DNA of 64,000 nt from Capitulum mitella (taxonomy: Eukaryota; Arthropoda; Thecostraca; Pollicipedomorpha; Pollicipedidae), in contig CP099851.1 of the NCBI GenBank assembly GCA_030062745.1, positions 6,884,393 to 6,948,392 on the forward strand. The letters are read 5' to 3'. Of the stretch, positions 35,901 through 46,254 are shown piece by piece. A program made the position numbers and the translations under genes. The notes beneath the pieces were generated by a model. The model was given only the letters and a program-made list of their open reading frames with translations, did not search any database and was not told the origin of the DNA. The number at the start of each line of letters is the position of its first letter. The stretch's first letter is position 1.

Positions 35901-38900
35901 CCGATACCAGTGTCCCGTGCTGCTCGAAATATGATCTTCAGCGATAGAAATGACGTGATAGGTCGAAGACCTGACATAGCCCCGACCCAAAATTTTCAGT
36001 CGAGATGCCAAATGAATGAATATTGTCTTGGCCGTGTTTCAAGGCTCTGACAAACGCCCTTTTGTCGTTTCGTCGGAAAAGCAATATGGAAGGGCCCGGA
36101 CTAACCGAGAAATTGAACAAATGTGTCCTTTGTCATTTCAACCTCGTTTGACCCTAAAAATAATGATACCGAGTCAAGGAATTTGTACACAATGTAACCC
36201 TCCATGGCCCCAACCTACGTAGAAAATTTCGTGTCTAGCTTTTTCCGTCTTGGAGACAAAAGAGGCCACAAGAGCGCCCGCCGTTCCATTGCACGTTAAC
36301 GCGAAACCCCTCTCCACTGCGCGTGTCAACGTGAGTACGTTGAAAATAGAACAGCTGACAAATAGGTCAGCCTGTACGTTCGTCAGTGATGTGTGAAGTG
36401 CTGATTTCTTATTCGCTGGATGCACTTGCCGGCAGTGCTGTTCGGACCCTGGTGCAACCTCTGGCCAGTGTCGGACCAGGTTCGTCTCTCCGAACGGCTG
36501 CGGTGATTCCAAATTCTCGCCCTCACGCGTGGTGAACGGTCTCCCGGTCATGAACCTGGGCGACTTCCCCTGGATGGCTGCGCTGTACTATGGGACAGGG
36601 CCGGCCAACAAGTGTGGAGGGACTGTCATCAACGACCGCTGGGTGCTGACAGCGGCTCACTGCATCCTCCAAGACGGACCGTGAGTCTCTCTGTTTGTCC
36701 GTGTTTTTGTCTCGGCCTTTGCTCTTACCCCGCCCCTTCCACTGTCCCTGTCTCTTTCTCTGCGTTTTCGCCTCCGTCTCTGCTTCCGCTTCTGTCGCCG
36801 CTCTCGCAACCTCATGCAAATTTAAGCCGCGCCCGACTGGAGGTTCACCACCCTCCTATAAGTTTTTCCCAAGATAGCAAGAGAACGAACGTACGCAGAG
36901 CCTCAAATGTTTGTGTACCTTTTGCTTCATCACGTTTACATCTTGTGTCAATTTTCTAACCTTATATCAAGTAAGGTGTTTTGCCTGGGTGAGATCAAGC
37001 GGATATATGTCCAGAAAAGTTTAGCTCCCGGTAACTTTTTCGGAAAACAGGATATGACAATGACACACTTTCAAGGATCAGAGATCTTGGTAGATGCAAC
37101 AAATCTGCTATCTCATATTTTTCGGAAGCTTTCGGGTCATTGGCCGTTTTCAGGACAGGTCGCCGTTTGTTTTGGAAATTGATGGATGTTTTTTTACTTA
37201 ATTTTGTGTGTGGGTTGGTGCAGACATCGCATTAACCTCCAGAAATTGACCTGAGGTCAGGACAGAAATATCCGTAATGAGTCGAAATGCACCGCCGTCA
37301 AAGTCAGCGATGGATGACTCGAACGGGTAGAAAATGGCAGAACTGCCTCGCACAGTTGCGAATTAGACCAAAAAGTTAAAAAAATCAAAAACTGCACGTT
37401 TTGGGAATAAACAGACTCTCGCGATTAAAGGTCTGCTAATTGTGTAGATTGATTACTACTCATTTTCAAGAACTTAAGCACGGCGCAAAAACCACTAGGA
37501 TCAAGAAACATTACTTGAAAAAGTGTACATTGCGAAAATAACGGGGCGCGAAAATAAGCCCCCGTTAATTTCATACCGCCTTCGGCAATTGCGCCGCTTG
37601 TGCAGTGGCGCATAAATCGCCGCGTCTTTAACTCTGTTTTCCGCCGTATATATGAAACAGACCGGGGAAAACAGAGGTTTTTCGGGATCTGCGGAGTTTT
37701 GCCTGTTCGACGCTGCATTTACCGAGTTTCATAATCATCGAGATCAATAATCCTTGAGATCCAGGCCGTTTCTCGGTTTCATGCAGTCGGCTATGAGGAA
37801 ACATATATAGGGTGTAAATGGCTTCTATGCCATCCAAACTAAAAATAAGGCCGCTTTAGAGCTCTGTCCGTTATGAGCTTCCCAGCGGTGTTCTTATTTT
37901 TATCGTGCGACCAACCTTTCGTAAGAAGGAAGCGGGCAATCTCCCCCGCCCCCCCCACCAGTTGGGCGTGCATGGCGCCGACTGCCAGTCGGACGTGGGC
38001 TAAGATCCCGAGAGTATTCATAGGCTTTTAATGCACAAAAGAAGCATTTGTGATGTGTTGAGCAGAATCTGAGAAGTACGTGTCGAAAAGCATTACCGTG
38101 TTATATGCTTGTATGGTGCGCATGTCATAATATATTGCAGGGTTCGAGTTCGAGTGGGTGACCTGAACCTGATCTCTGACATCGACGACAGCGCGCAGTT
38201 TCCTCCAAGGGATATCGAGGTGGAAAAGACCATCAGGCATCCCGAGTACAAGCGAGTTTACCGAGGAGAAAACAAAGGACTTTTCAACGACATTGGTCTA
38301 ATCAAGCTCAAGGAGCGAATTCCAGTATCGTGTGAGTAAAAAAAAAAGCTGCGAGGTATGGCCCAAGTAAAACACAGCCGGGCTTGAAAGAGGAAGTTTT
38401 TTCCTTGGTGACGAATAGTGCCATTTTCCAGGCCGTAGAAAAGTAATAATGGCAGTGAGCAATTATGCCAGTAAGTTTGATCCTGGTCAGAAGCGGCGGA
38501 CACTGGACGGCAAATCCGCAGACACCCCGGGCACCGTTCGGGTCCACACAGCTGCCGCCGCGCCGGCCGTCGAGCCGTCGAGCCGCTGAAAGTGACTGAC
38601 AAACATGGTGACACCGTGTCAGACTGGGAGGCGCGCGTTACGCTTCGGTGCCCCACGCCCCACCCTCGAGCAGAGCGGGAATGTTGGCAGGCCTGTCTCA
38701 TGGACAGCAGCGCAGCTTTGTCGTGGTAGAGTCAACAGGCAGTGAAAGTGCAGTCAGAGGCCACCAAAACCTGATTATGGGCAAAAGGAAAGCTAGTGAT
38801 AAGGAGTTCATCTGACGACTCTGACTTTCCGGACGATGACAAGCCGGCATGACTATCGTACTGTGCAGGTGAGGCAAATGTTTTGGAACTTGTCTAAGAC

Positions 38901-41900
38901 CTCTACGGAATGTAGCTCTGACGGAGACGCAATGATTGTCTTTCCTGCACCGATTCCCACATCATAGTGTTAACGTTGAGATGACGTACGGTGAAAGCCA
39001 CTTTTTGTTAGCTACAGCCAGTAAGACCCAGAAACGAGAAACGAGAAATCTGGAGGAGTACTGAGAGATGCGTATAAGCATTTGATGCTCGCACATATGT
39101 TAGTGACTCTTGTCACCATGCGTGTTCTCTGGAAGTCTTAGGTTTCCAGCGACACTAAGAAGCAACACTGATGCGCAAAAGACATTCGAGTTATCAACGA
39201 TGGACCCGACGACTTCTTTAAGAGTGCCGGAGCTAATGACATGGGAGAAAAATGGGTGAAGGCGGCAACAATATGATTTTCGGGTCAAAAAGTGAACTTT
39301 GATGAAAATAGATAAATGCGTTTTCTTAGGCAACAGTTATATAGGTTCCATTACGAGTTTTGTTCTTATCGCAAATGCGGTATGTGAGAAACATCTGTCT
39401 TTATTGACCATGATTTTCAATACACTTTGTGGTTAAAGAGCAAGCTATTTCTGGAGTATATTGTTTTTGTTTTTTCTTTTTGCTTTTGCCAGTATCCAGG
39501 AAAACATCTTGCGTGAGATTATAACTTGCGGCCTATGTTGCTCATCAGTTTGAGGACAATTTGAAGAATAAAGGCAGCCATCGTCACTGGAATGACGTCG
39601 AATAAATGACGATTTGAAAGAAGCGCATTTAGTTTTAGCCAACTAGTTTGAAGCATTACCGAGATCTGCCCTTCACTGTGCATTAAGTTCTACACTCCAT
39701 GACGCTGAAAAAATGGTCGAAGATGGCACGGCTCTGGCATAAATGTGTGGTAACAGCAGTCGGCACAGCATGCAGCTTTGATGGTCTGGTCTCGCCTGTG
39801 GGTTTGTTAGGCAAGTTTCGTATGGTTCACCCTTTGCGTTCACTTTCCAGCTGTGGTGAAGCCGCTGTGCATCGACAGGTCACCGAAACCCAAGGCCGAT
39901 CGAGAAGGAGGTGCCGCGTACGTGGCTGGGTGGGGCGCCACGGAGTTTGGTGAGTATTGGTTTCGTCAAAGTTGCGACTGGGTGAGCATTGCCTTCCAGG
40001 ATCAGACGACCGTTCGCTAGCGTCGTTATCGACTGAAACGGACCTCAGAGAACGCGCGGTACTTTCAGGTTGGACACCAAACCGACGGTGCAGGTTTGGT
40101 AGCCGCAAAACTGGCGCGGATTTGACACAACCGTCCGAGGTTGAGAACGTCTGCGGCAGAAACAGCCAAAAGCTTGTAGCTGTCGGCGTGTTGACAGAAC
40201 ACGTGTAAGTAATCAAACATTTACGGCAATGGCAGATCTGTTCTCCGGCGTGCAGCTCACCGTGAGCCAAAAGAACTAGCACGGGCCAACCATGGACTTC
40301 TGGCGTGAAATGGGCCAAAACCAGATTTGAGAAACTGGCGTCCTGATCGCAGGTCTGGTAATCTTTTTCGTCTTCGATGCCATCTTTTACGTTTGATTTC
40401 ATCTTGAAGTTTAGACTCGAAAAACGCCGCGTCAGTACGCAACGAAATGAGACTAGATGTGGGGGATTGCGGCGGAGAAATAAAAAGAAAAACCGCGCGC
40501 TAAGAATCCAAGCACGAGCTGCCTGCGCTCTGCGCCAGGGCTTCCCGCCCCTCTCCGCCCACCACCGGTAGCCTCTTGTGGATGTTTGCGAACGAGTGCC
40601 TGTTGCTTGATTGGGAGTTGGAAGTCTGAATGTGAAGTGCGTCACCCACTGGATGATCTGCTCACGGACTTTCCAATACCTGCCGTGAACTGTACGCACT
40701 GCGACTGGATCGGGGCGAGCAGTCGGACTCGTCGCAGTCCGGATGTGAGTAGACACCTCCACCTTTCATCCTCCTTCCATCATTCGTCATCACGCGCGGT
40801 CCGTCCGGAGCTGCGATTCGTCGAGATCTGCTACGCCTGATTATTCTCGCCGTCATTACCGCCGTGATACCGGCTGCAAATGATTAAATAATAATGAAAC
40901 TAATAACACGACCTGGAAAACTGGCACCGGTTGGTACATCGCATCATCGGTAATAATAGTCCTAGAGCTTTTAACTGGGTTTCAAACGAAGGATCACGAT
41001 CGTTCGTATCAGAAGAATGTCTTATTTTAAAGAAATATGGGGTCACGGACAACCTAGGCGAGATGAAATTTTGGTCATACTTTTCCTGTCGCGGCGATTG
41101 CGACTCACGTCACCAAAATGGCTGAAGTGAAAGTTTCTGATCAGCAGTTTCGCATTACCTACTTTGCATCCAGTCAAGGTCAGTCTACGTCAGGTGAGAT
41201 AAGTCTGCATTACTCTTTCTGCCAACGAACAGTTATTCTCGTTGATGTTTGGAACTGCGTTAAGTACAGAACTGAAATGACGTCGCGTGATAATCAGGTC
41301 CGCGCTTTCTGCTCCTTATTGGGTTAAGTTCAAGCCAGGTCAGGACAAATAGTAATTTTTTTTTCTGGCAGGGAGCAGTAATTGTTCTCTGCTACTCTGA
41401 CAGCATGAGAATGTCGTGATGTAAAGATACTAAAACGACCTAGTAATCTGAGATGATTTATGCAGGATCGTGTGGACGATTCAGGAATCTGTCTGCTGAA
41501 CGATCTTCCACAGACAAGATTCTATTTCAGCGCGGTTTGACATTTACCTCCATCTGGTGTGGCCTCACATGACTTCACGTTGCATTTGGTGAACATTGCT
41601 AAGAGGCACATTAAGATTTGCTCGCCTGGCTTTAACGGCGGGAAAGCTCAGCGACAGTCATTTTTATCACACCGAATGTCAGATTGTCATGCACGCGACC
41701 TAGCATGACCTCTAATGCGGGCGTGAGATGGTTACATATCCTCCTGTGGACCATATCCTACGTGAATGAAAATAATCCTTGCATTATATTCGCGAAGATT
41801 ATCGAAGAACGAAACATGTTCGAGCCACCACCCGCACAGGCCAAAACATGCAAGCAAGGGCTCGCTTATGACGTCATATCCCTGTGACCTAGGATGGAAA

Positions 41901-42731
41901 CGGTTTTGATGTTAAATACGTAAAATTGATTGGTCGATGGGTGCTGTAAATCCGGTTGGGATGGCTCTGACGGTTCGAAAGTTGTTCACGAAAAACCGAG
42001 GTGTGCTTTTTTCGACATTCTGTTTGTGCCACTTATAGTAATGCTGGGTTAAATACACTACAGATATGGTTAATGGTCCTGTAATAAACGAATGCATTTT
42101 TGTTGACGACGTGGGTCGTGTCTTGACCTCCAGACGGGCTGGGGACGGTCGTCATGCAGTGGGCCAGGATCAACGTGACCCGCCACGACCACTGCCGCGA
42201 CGTCTACGCCCGCGAAAGAACCGGCGTCGGACGACACGCACATCTGCGCGAACGGCGAGATCCGTGCAGGCGGAGTGGACACGTGCAGCGTGAGCGAACA
42301 GTCGAGGGCACAGTCGATCCGTTGTGGTTCACGGCGTGCCGACGTAGTACGCATGTCCGTTTCTGCGCTTTGAAACGAATGGACGCGATCTCCTTTGTGA
42401 AGCGTGGTCAACAGTTGGTCATTGGTAACGCCAGCTATTGCTGCAGGAACTGCGTGAGATCCAGGTTTTGCCAACAGCTGCATCCATTGCTCACAACCAC
42501 GTGATTTCTGCTTGACTTATCCAGCGAGATCGATTTCCATTTGCGTTCGATTCCCAGGGAGACAGCGGTGGACCTCTGATGGAGATACGACGAGTGAACA
42601 ACCGTCGGGTGTGGTACGCCATCGGTATCGTCTCGTTCGGCTCCGGCTGCGGCAACGTCAATTTTCCGGGCATCTACACGCGCGTGGATCAATTTCTGGA
42701 ATGGATCGGCTGCACCGTCGCGAACAACTGA
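29834..42731 (+). CDS. Clip-domain trypsin-like serine protease gene (six exons seen; N-terminus missing; frame break in exon 5)
   Basis: This is a secreted zymogen of the kind that acts in arthropod clotting, melanisation and Toll-activating cascades. Six exons with matching splice phases are visible: 29834-29999, 36436-36680, 38141-38331, 39851-39949, 42134-42289 and 42558-42731. Together they encode a six-cysteine clip domain, the activation site after Arg (SPSR then VVNG), and a chymotrypsin-fold domain with the full His/Asp/Ser set. The residue six before the active Ser is Asp (DTCSGDSGGP), predicting cleavage after Arg or Lys. The signal-peptide exon was not found. Exon 5 changes frame internally by one base, so the allele is either damaged or misread. 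Introns hold several transposons. Which cascade it serves cannot be told. Confidence 0.9.
30267..30822. mobile_element. End of another TTAA-type element (family F), in protease intron 1
   Basis: From TTAA at 30267 the sequence runs through a G-run and a C-run to the phrase GAACGGATCGGAGCTGG. The same phrase, in reverse complement, occurs at about 62735-62755. The arrangement (TTAA, G/C-rich hairpin, ATCTCGAGAAC) parallels the ends of family A. Its other end was not found; the hAT element at 30822 interrupts this stretch. Confidence 0.45.
31800..31995 (+). mobile_element. Diverged family-D-like right end inside the hAT element
   Basis: The stretch ending GGCCGGAGACGGGTTAA (TTAA at 31992-31995) parallels the right end of family D: TTTTTCCGTGCGATATATGG, then a G/C hairpin, then CGGGTTAA. 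The matching left end was not located. Confidence 0.4.
32006..33450 (+). mobile_element. Family-A-related TTAA element nested in the hAT element
   Basis: The ends are TTAACCCTATTCCCTG and, in reverse complement, TTAACCATATTCTCTGC, with TTAA at 32006-32009 and 33447-33450. Both ends lead into a GGGGGGCAGAT-type run. Most of the interior differs from family A, so only the termini are shared. It contains a short telomere-like tract, TAACCTAACCTAACCTAA (33047-33064). No coding frame was recognised. Confidence 0.65.
33509..33808 (-). CDS. BED-type zinc-finger fragment of a hAT transposase
   Basis: This 99-residue frame starts with an acidic stretch ([16 protein letters not shown]) followed by [14 protein letters not shown] and [29 protein letters not shown]. 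This is the BED finger pattern, which binds DNA at transposon ends. The usual first cysteine of the CxxC pair is Tyr here (YVLC), so the finger is probably inactive. The frame stops soon after the finger, with no downstream transposase core. Confidence 0.75.
   Translation of the reverse strand: MSHQGVFTPPLEVENLDSESDGASASEAEDEPGLGHPWPHPETYFQFKEEGKNVIFTYVLCRPKEVTIKGHKSSLSNLKAHIKRKHYLRYFQMRTECAQ
34532..36430. other. Intron sequence without recognisable feature
   Basis: This is the remainder of protease intron 1. Scattered TGACCT/AGGTCA words occur (for example near 35190 and 35810), but no element ends, tandem repeats or coding frames that I can support. Confidence 0.4.
36436..36680 (+). CDS. 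Protease exon 2: clip end, activation site, catalytic His
   Basis: This exon opens with CCSDPG (clip Cys5-Cys6), continues through a short linker with the Cys that would bridge to the catalytic chain (NGCGDS), then [36 protein letters not shown]. The acceptor is GGCAG at 36431-36435 and the donor GTGAGT at 36681. It ends two bases into a codon, which exon 3 completes. The linker between clip and catalytic domain is short, about 25 residues. Confidence 0.92.
36822..38004 (+). mobile_element. Family-D transposon, copy 2, in protease intron 2
   Basis: This 1.18-kb copy aligns with 62764-63983 along its whole length: GTGTACCTTTTGCTTCATCA near the left end, CATATATAG...GTAAATGG and GAGCTCTGTCCGTTATGAGC-like blocks near the right. 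The left junction reads TTTAAGCCGCGCCCGACTGG and the right GTCGGACGTGGGCTAAG. The target is TTAAG/CTAAG, less exact than the other copies. No coding capacity. Confidence 0.8.
38141..38331 (+). CDS. Protease exon 3: catalytic Asp
   Basis: The reading is [11 protein letters not shown] ... [12 protein letters not shown] ... [16 protein letters not shown], with NDIGLIKL carrying the catalytic Asp. The acceptor is TATTGCAG and the donor GTGAGT at 38332. Phases join exactly with exons 2 and 4. Confidence 0.93.
38478..38703 (-). pseudogene. Inverted partial copy of the clip exon and its upstream flank
   Basis: On the minus strand this stretch matches 29716-29935: upstream intron, acceptor TTTCAG, then the first two thirds of the clip exon, including [12 protein letters not shown] read here as [12 protein letters not shown] with [10 protein letters not shown] following. 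Homology stops inside the exon, right after the TRIK codons, so Cys4 and the splice donor are absent. It lies in the intron between exons 3 and 4 of the same gene, in opposite orientation, and cannot be spliced into the sense transcript. Confidence 0.85.
38704..39840. other. Intron sequence without recognisable feature
   Basis: This is the intron between protease exons 3 and 4. I see no element ends, repeats or coding frames that I can support. Confidence 0.4.
39851..39949 (+). CDS. Protease exon 4: disulphide and AGWG segment
   Basis: The reading is [18 protein letters not shown]...[12 protein letters not shown]. The Cys in PLCI is the partner of the clip/linker Cys in this family, and VAGWG is the conserved strand. 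The acceptor is TTTCCAG and the donor GTGAGT at 39950. Both phases fit. The 311-codon minus-strand frame across this exon is a chance frame. Confidence 0.92.
39950..42133. other. Intron sequence without recognisable feature
   Basis: This is the intron between protease exons 4 and 5. Frames of 60-90 codons occur on both strands but none resembles a known protein. Nothing else was noted. Confidence 0.4.
42134..42289 (+). CDS. Protease exon 5: pre-serine segment, with a one-base frame break
   Basis: The first part reads [31 protein letters not shown] in phase with exon 4. The last part reads [20 protein letters not shown] in the frame that continues into exon 6. The two frames differ by one base, and the change falls at about 42220-42232 (ACCGGCGTCGGACG). 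Both splice sites are good (acceptor CCTCCAG, donor GTGAGC), so an unseen small intron is unlikely. Either this copy of the gene is damaged, or the sequence has a one-base error in a GC-rich spot. Confidence 0.85.
42558..42731 (+). CDS. Protease exon 6: catalytic Ser and C-terminus
   Basis: The reading is [32 protein letters not shown], then [18 protein letters not shown], stopping at 42729-42731. It carries the catalytic Ser and the substrate-pocket glycines. The acceptor is TTCCCAG. No AATAAA lies between the stop and the family-B transposon that begins 89 bp later. Confidence 0.94.
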   Translation, partial: GDSGGPLMEIRRVNNRRVWYAIGIVSFGSGCGNVNFPGIYTRVDQFLEWIGCTVANN

Positions 42732-42819
42732 GCCTGGCGCGTGGTGTTCAATCGCCAGCCGTATACGCGAATCTTTAGCTGGTGACTTGTTCGACTGTGG
42801 CGTGCGTTTCTGCGCGAAT

Positions 42820-43942
42820 TTAACCCTCGCCCGTATAGGACCTTCCGTATAATGCGAATGTATGCCGGGGAAAGGGTTGGTACGACCCCCACCTTGCACC
42901 TTTTCTGCTCGACCTTCCAGGTCAAGCAGAAAAGGTTTTTTCAATTTGAAACGGAAACGAACGCCAAAGAATAAATGATGATGAAACGAAACGGATATAG
43001 CAGTGTTCGTCAATCAGTTATTTGTCTGTCTGTACACCACATGACTGTACCTTACCCATGGAGTCCGATCCAGGTCATGCAAGGTCAATCCTTGTCGTGC
43101 GGGGTCGTCGACTGAAATGCGTTCTCGGAGCTGCAGAAACATTTTTTTAGGTAATAATAGATGCTGAAGTAAAAAGTAGCATCTCAGTTAACAAGCACTA
43201 TTGTAAAATGATATATAAAGGCCATCCCAGTTCATCCAAGGTCATCTTAGGTAATCCAAGGTTATCTAAAGCCAATAACCTAAAATGGCCTCGAATTAAC
43301 TAAAAATCGTAACTCAGATGCATTAAAAGCGTTTTCGAGTTCATACCCAATACAAAATCTGAGTTTTGGCATACCATAATATTGCAGACTCATCACTCCG
43401 CGGCCGACGCCGCTCCCCCCCCCCCCCTTGGGGCAGAAGTCATGCATTCGCTGCATTGCCCCCTCTTCTGATGAAATAAAAGATAAGTTGCTCCAAATTT
43501 ATATCATTTGATTCCTTGCACATCAACATTCCGAACATATAGGCGGCTTTGCGAAACCTGTTTCCTGTCGCGTTCCCAATCATAAAAAGTAACGTGATTC
43601 CCGAATCTGTCAATAGCATTATAAAACATACAGTTTGAAGTCGATTGATGTGTACATTTTATTGCATTTATGCACTCCAAACGTCTTACAGCGAGACAAA
43701 ACTGAGTTCGTTGTAAACCGGCCGCGTCGGCGCGCGAAAACGGCTGACAGGTTTCCGTTATCACGTCATAGCTCGTGACCGAAACAACGTATCCGGCATT
43801 TTTTCACCATAAGATGCAGAAAGGATGCCCTAGGAGGTAAACCACGTTTCATGTGGATCAAACAAACCGTTCGGAAGTTATCCTCGGAAAACCTCAGGAG
43901 GGGTTGCATCAACCGTTCGCCCCTTATACGGACGAGGGTTAA
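42820..43942 (-). mobile_element. Family-B TTAA transposon, copy 2, in the protease 3' region
   Basis: This 1.12-kb element has ends TTAACCCTCGCCCGTATA and TATACGGACGAGGGTTAA, with TTAA at 42820-42823 and 43939-43942. It is the reverse complement of the family at 25257-26543. It begins 89 bp after the protease stop codon and contains AATAAA at 42970-42975, the first such signal downstream of the gene. Confidence 0.85.
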
Positions 43943-44334
43943 ATTGCGGTGACGGAGCTAGGGCCGTCCAATATTGGTCGTTTCCTCGCATCTCTGGCTG
44001 ACTGCATGCGCAGTGCGAGCTGCGATTGTTGTGTTCAGTCCCGTCTGGATCAATTCTCGTCCACACTGACAAACTGTCTCAGCCAACGAATCTGTTCTCA
44101 CGCACGATACCAGGGATGTAGATTTCTGTAAATGATTGGGGAGGGTGCGGGGGGCTAGCCGAGGGCCCAACAACCTAACCTCCCCCAAACATGGGTTTCT
44201 CAATGGGTTTAGCCTATTTTATTTTCACGAATAGGAATTTATAATTTTTTGTTACTATCAAACAAAAATTTTGTTTGTCCCAATGTATAAACGCATATGT
44301 GTATATATGTCTATATATATACACATAAAGATAA

Positions 44335-44520
44335 TATTGAATGCACACGAGATCATTCCAAGCGACTCCAAGGTCACTGGTGGTCATTTAAGGTCAAAGG
44401 TCACAAGTTGATCTGAAGAGTATGTGACCATGACATTTCCCCCTTTTTCATGTCCCTGACACCGCCTATGCTAACATTTAACAAACTTCTTTAACATAAC
44501 ATGACTAGCAGAAGCCATAG
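44335..44520 (-). mobile_element. Fragment of a family-A transposon
   Basis: This matches the reverse complement of about 9860-10070: CATGTCCCTGACACCGCCTA, TTCCCCCTTTTTCATG, and the AGGTCAAAGGTCACAAGTTG block. Neither terminus was recognised here. Confidence 0.75.
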
Positions 44521-44611
44521 TAACGAAAAGAACGGTCGCAATAGAAACGAGATACCCAGAAAACAAATAATAGTATCCAACGCGTCGTATCTATCTACGT
44601 TTCTTACCTTC

Positions 44612-44612
44612 C

Positions 44613-44655
<43 letters not shown>

Positions 44656-44671
44656 ATATGTATATATATAT
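44612..44671. repeat. (AT)n microsatellite
   Basis: This is an AT dinucleotide tract with short interruptions. Confidence 0.95.
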
Positions 44672-44699
44672 GGATCATCCGTCAGGTTAAAAAAAAAAA

Positions 44700-46000
44700 T
44701 TACAAATAGATATATATGGGGCCGCCTGTCAGGTCAGTTACCATGGGGCCGCGTCTCGTTGTTGTCAAACACGTGTCGGAAAAGCGCCTTCAGTGCGGCC
44801 TCGTGTTCCCTGATGACGGCGTGCGGTGGGCGGTGCTCGTGTTCCCGCGCGGGACGGCGCCGGACGTCGGCGGCCGCAGCTCGGTGGGGCGTCCGGCAGA
44901 GACGTCGGCTTCAAACATGGCGGGCCCCCCAGCAATCGGGACCGCAAGACATTCGTGTCGGCAGCTGAGCGGCGGCACGTTGAGCAGTTCGGGCGGTAGA
45001 TATCGCTTAGTTGTCACGCGGCAGGTGGCGCCAGCCGTCGGACGGGCGATTTAAACCACGCTCCGGATGGCTGCGAACGGGCCCGAAGGCGGCCGGCCGA
45101 TCCCGTCTGTACGCATGCGGTCCGCCGGGGCAGCGGATTGACATCGCGCGATGCTGGCCGACATCTGGGCGGGGAAGTCGGAAGGCAGGATACGTGGACA
45201 CACGGTGTCACACCAGCCAAATAAGAAGCTAGTCACCTGCTGCAGCACGTACACGAACGTGACGCCCTTGCAGTCCCCCAGCGTCACGGTATCGCGGAAC
45301 TGACCGGCACAGGTCAGTGGCGCTGGTCGGACGAGAGCTGGCAGGTGTCATCTCATCTTCATCTTCATTGTCATCTTCGCTTACAGGTGTCATCTTGTTT
45401 GCATGATGCCCAGGGACGCCGCCATGTCAACACCCAGTACGGTGGAATCTGCGCCGGTACCGGGCGCTCGAAACATGCGTGATGAGGTCGGCGAGCACCA
45501 CCTTCACCTGCGGTGTGGGCCACGCCGCCACCTGGTTCACGTGAACATCGACAGCTACCTGTCACACGCCGGAGTGTCCTCCAGCCGCAGCTCCCGGCGC
45601 AGCTTCGGACGCCGTGCTCGGCGGGCGGCGTGGCCTTGACACGCTCGGGTCCAGCGGCCGGCGCCCGGGGGGGCGGTCACGTGACCCGGTGCCGCGCCAG
45701 CCGCGACCACGCTGCGCAGCGTCTCAGGCCCGCAGGCGGGCGGCGGAACGGAACATATCGCCGCCATCCGGTGGCCTCGCATGAGTGGCACGATACTGCA
45801 GGACAAAGTCCATCGTCGACGTGCCGTGGCCGGCTGCAGCTCGGACACGAACCATCACGACGCTCTGTAGCCGAACGGGCAGCAAACCCCACGCAATGGT
45901 GCCGACAGACCGATACTTACCCCCAAGACGTTCAGGAGCAGAGTGTCTTTATTTCTCACATTCAATAGTATTCATACTTCGCGGAAACTCAAGCGGAAAA
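44700..46000. other. GC-rich stretch with unassigned open frames on both strands
   Basis: Composition shifts to GC-rich and both strands carry open frames. On the minus strand, two look more protein-like than chance. One is near 45230-45300 (DTVTLGDCKGVTFVYVLQQ between an AG and a GTGA). The other is near 45430-45570 (VDVHVNQVAAWPTPQVKVVL). They could be exons of a minus-strand gene, but I recognise no family and cannot join them with matching phases. Confidence 0.3.
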
Positions 46001-46254
46001 TCAACGACCAGCGTCTTTAGGAACAGTAATGACGACGATGTACAACAGTGATCAGCAGAGTAGAACTCATCACGACGCAATAATTTAGGAGGCCGTCGAG
46101 AAACAGGTCGCCATGATTTAAAACACGGAACACGACTGGTCGACCTAGGCCAGCGAAAATGTTGAGCGACATTGTGGAACTGAATTGGGCTCAACATAAA
46201 ATAAACAAAGTTCTACAGTATACGACATGCCAGACAAAATACAATTGACTGAAT

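Noticed and set aside
39827-40762. 311-codon open frame on the minus strand
   Set aside because: It crosses protease exon 4 and its introns on the opposite strand. No domain, no conserved segment and no splice context support it.
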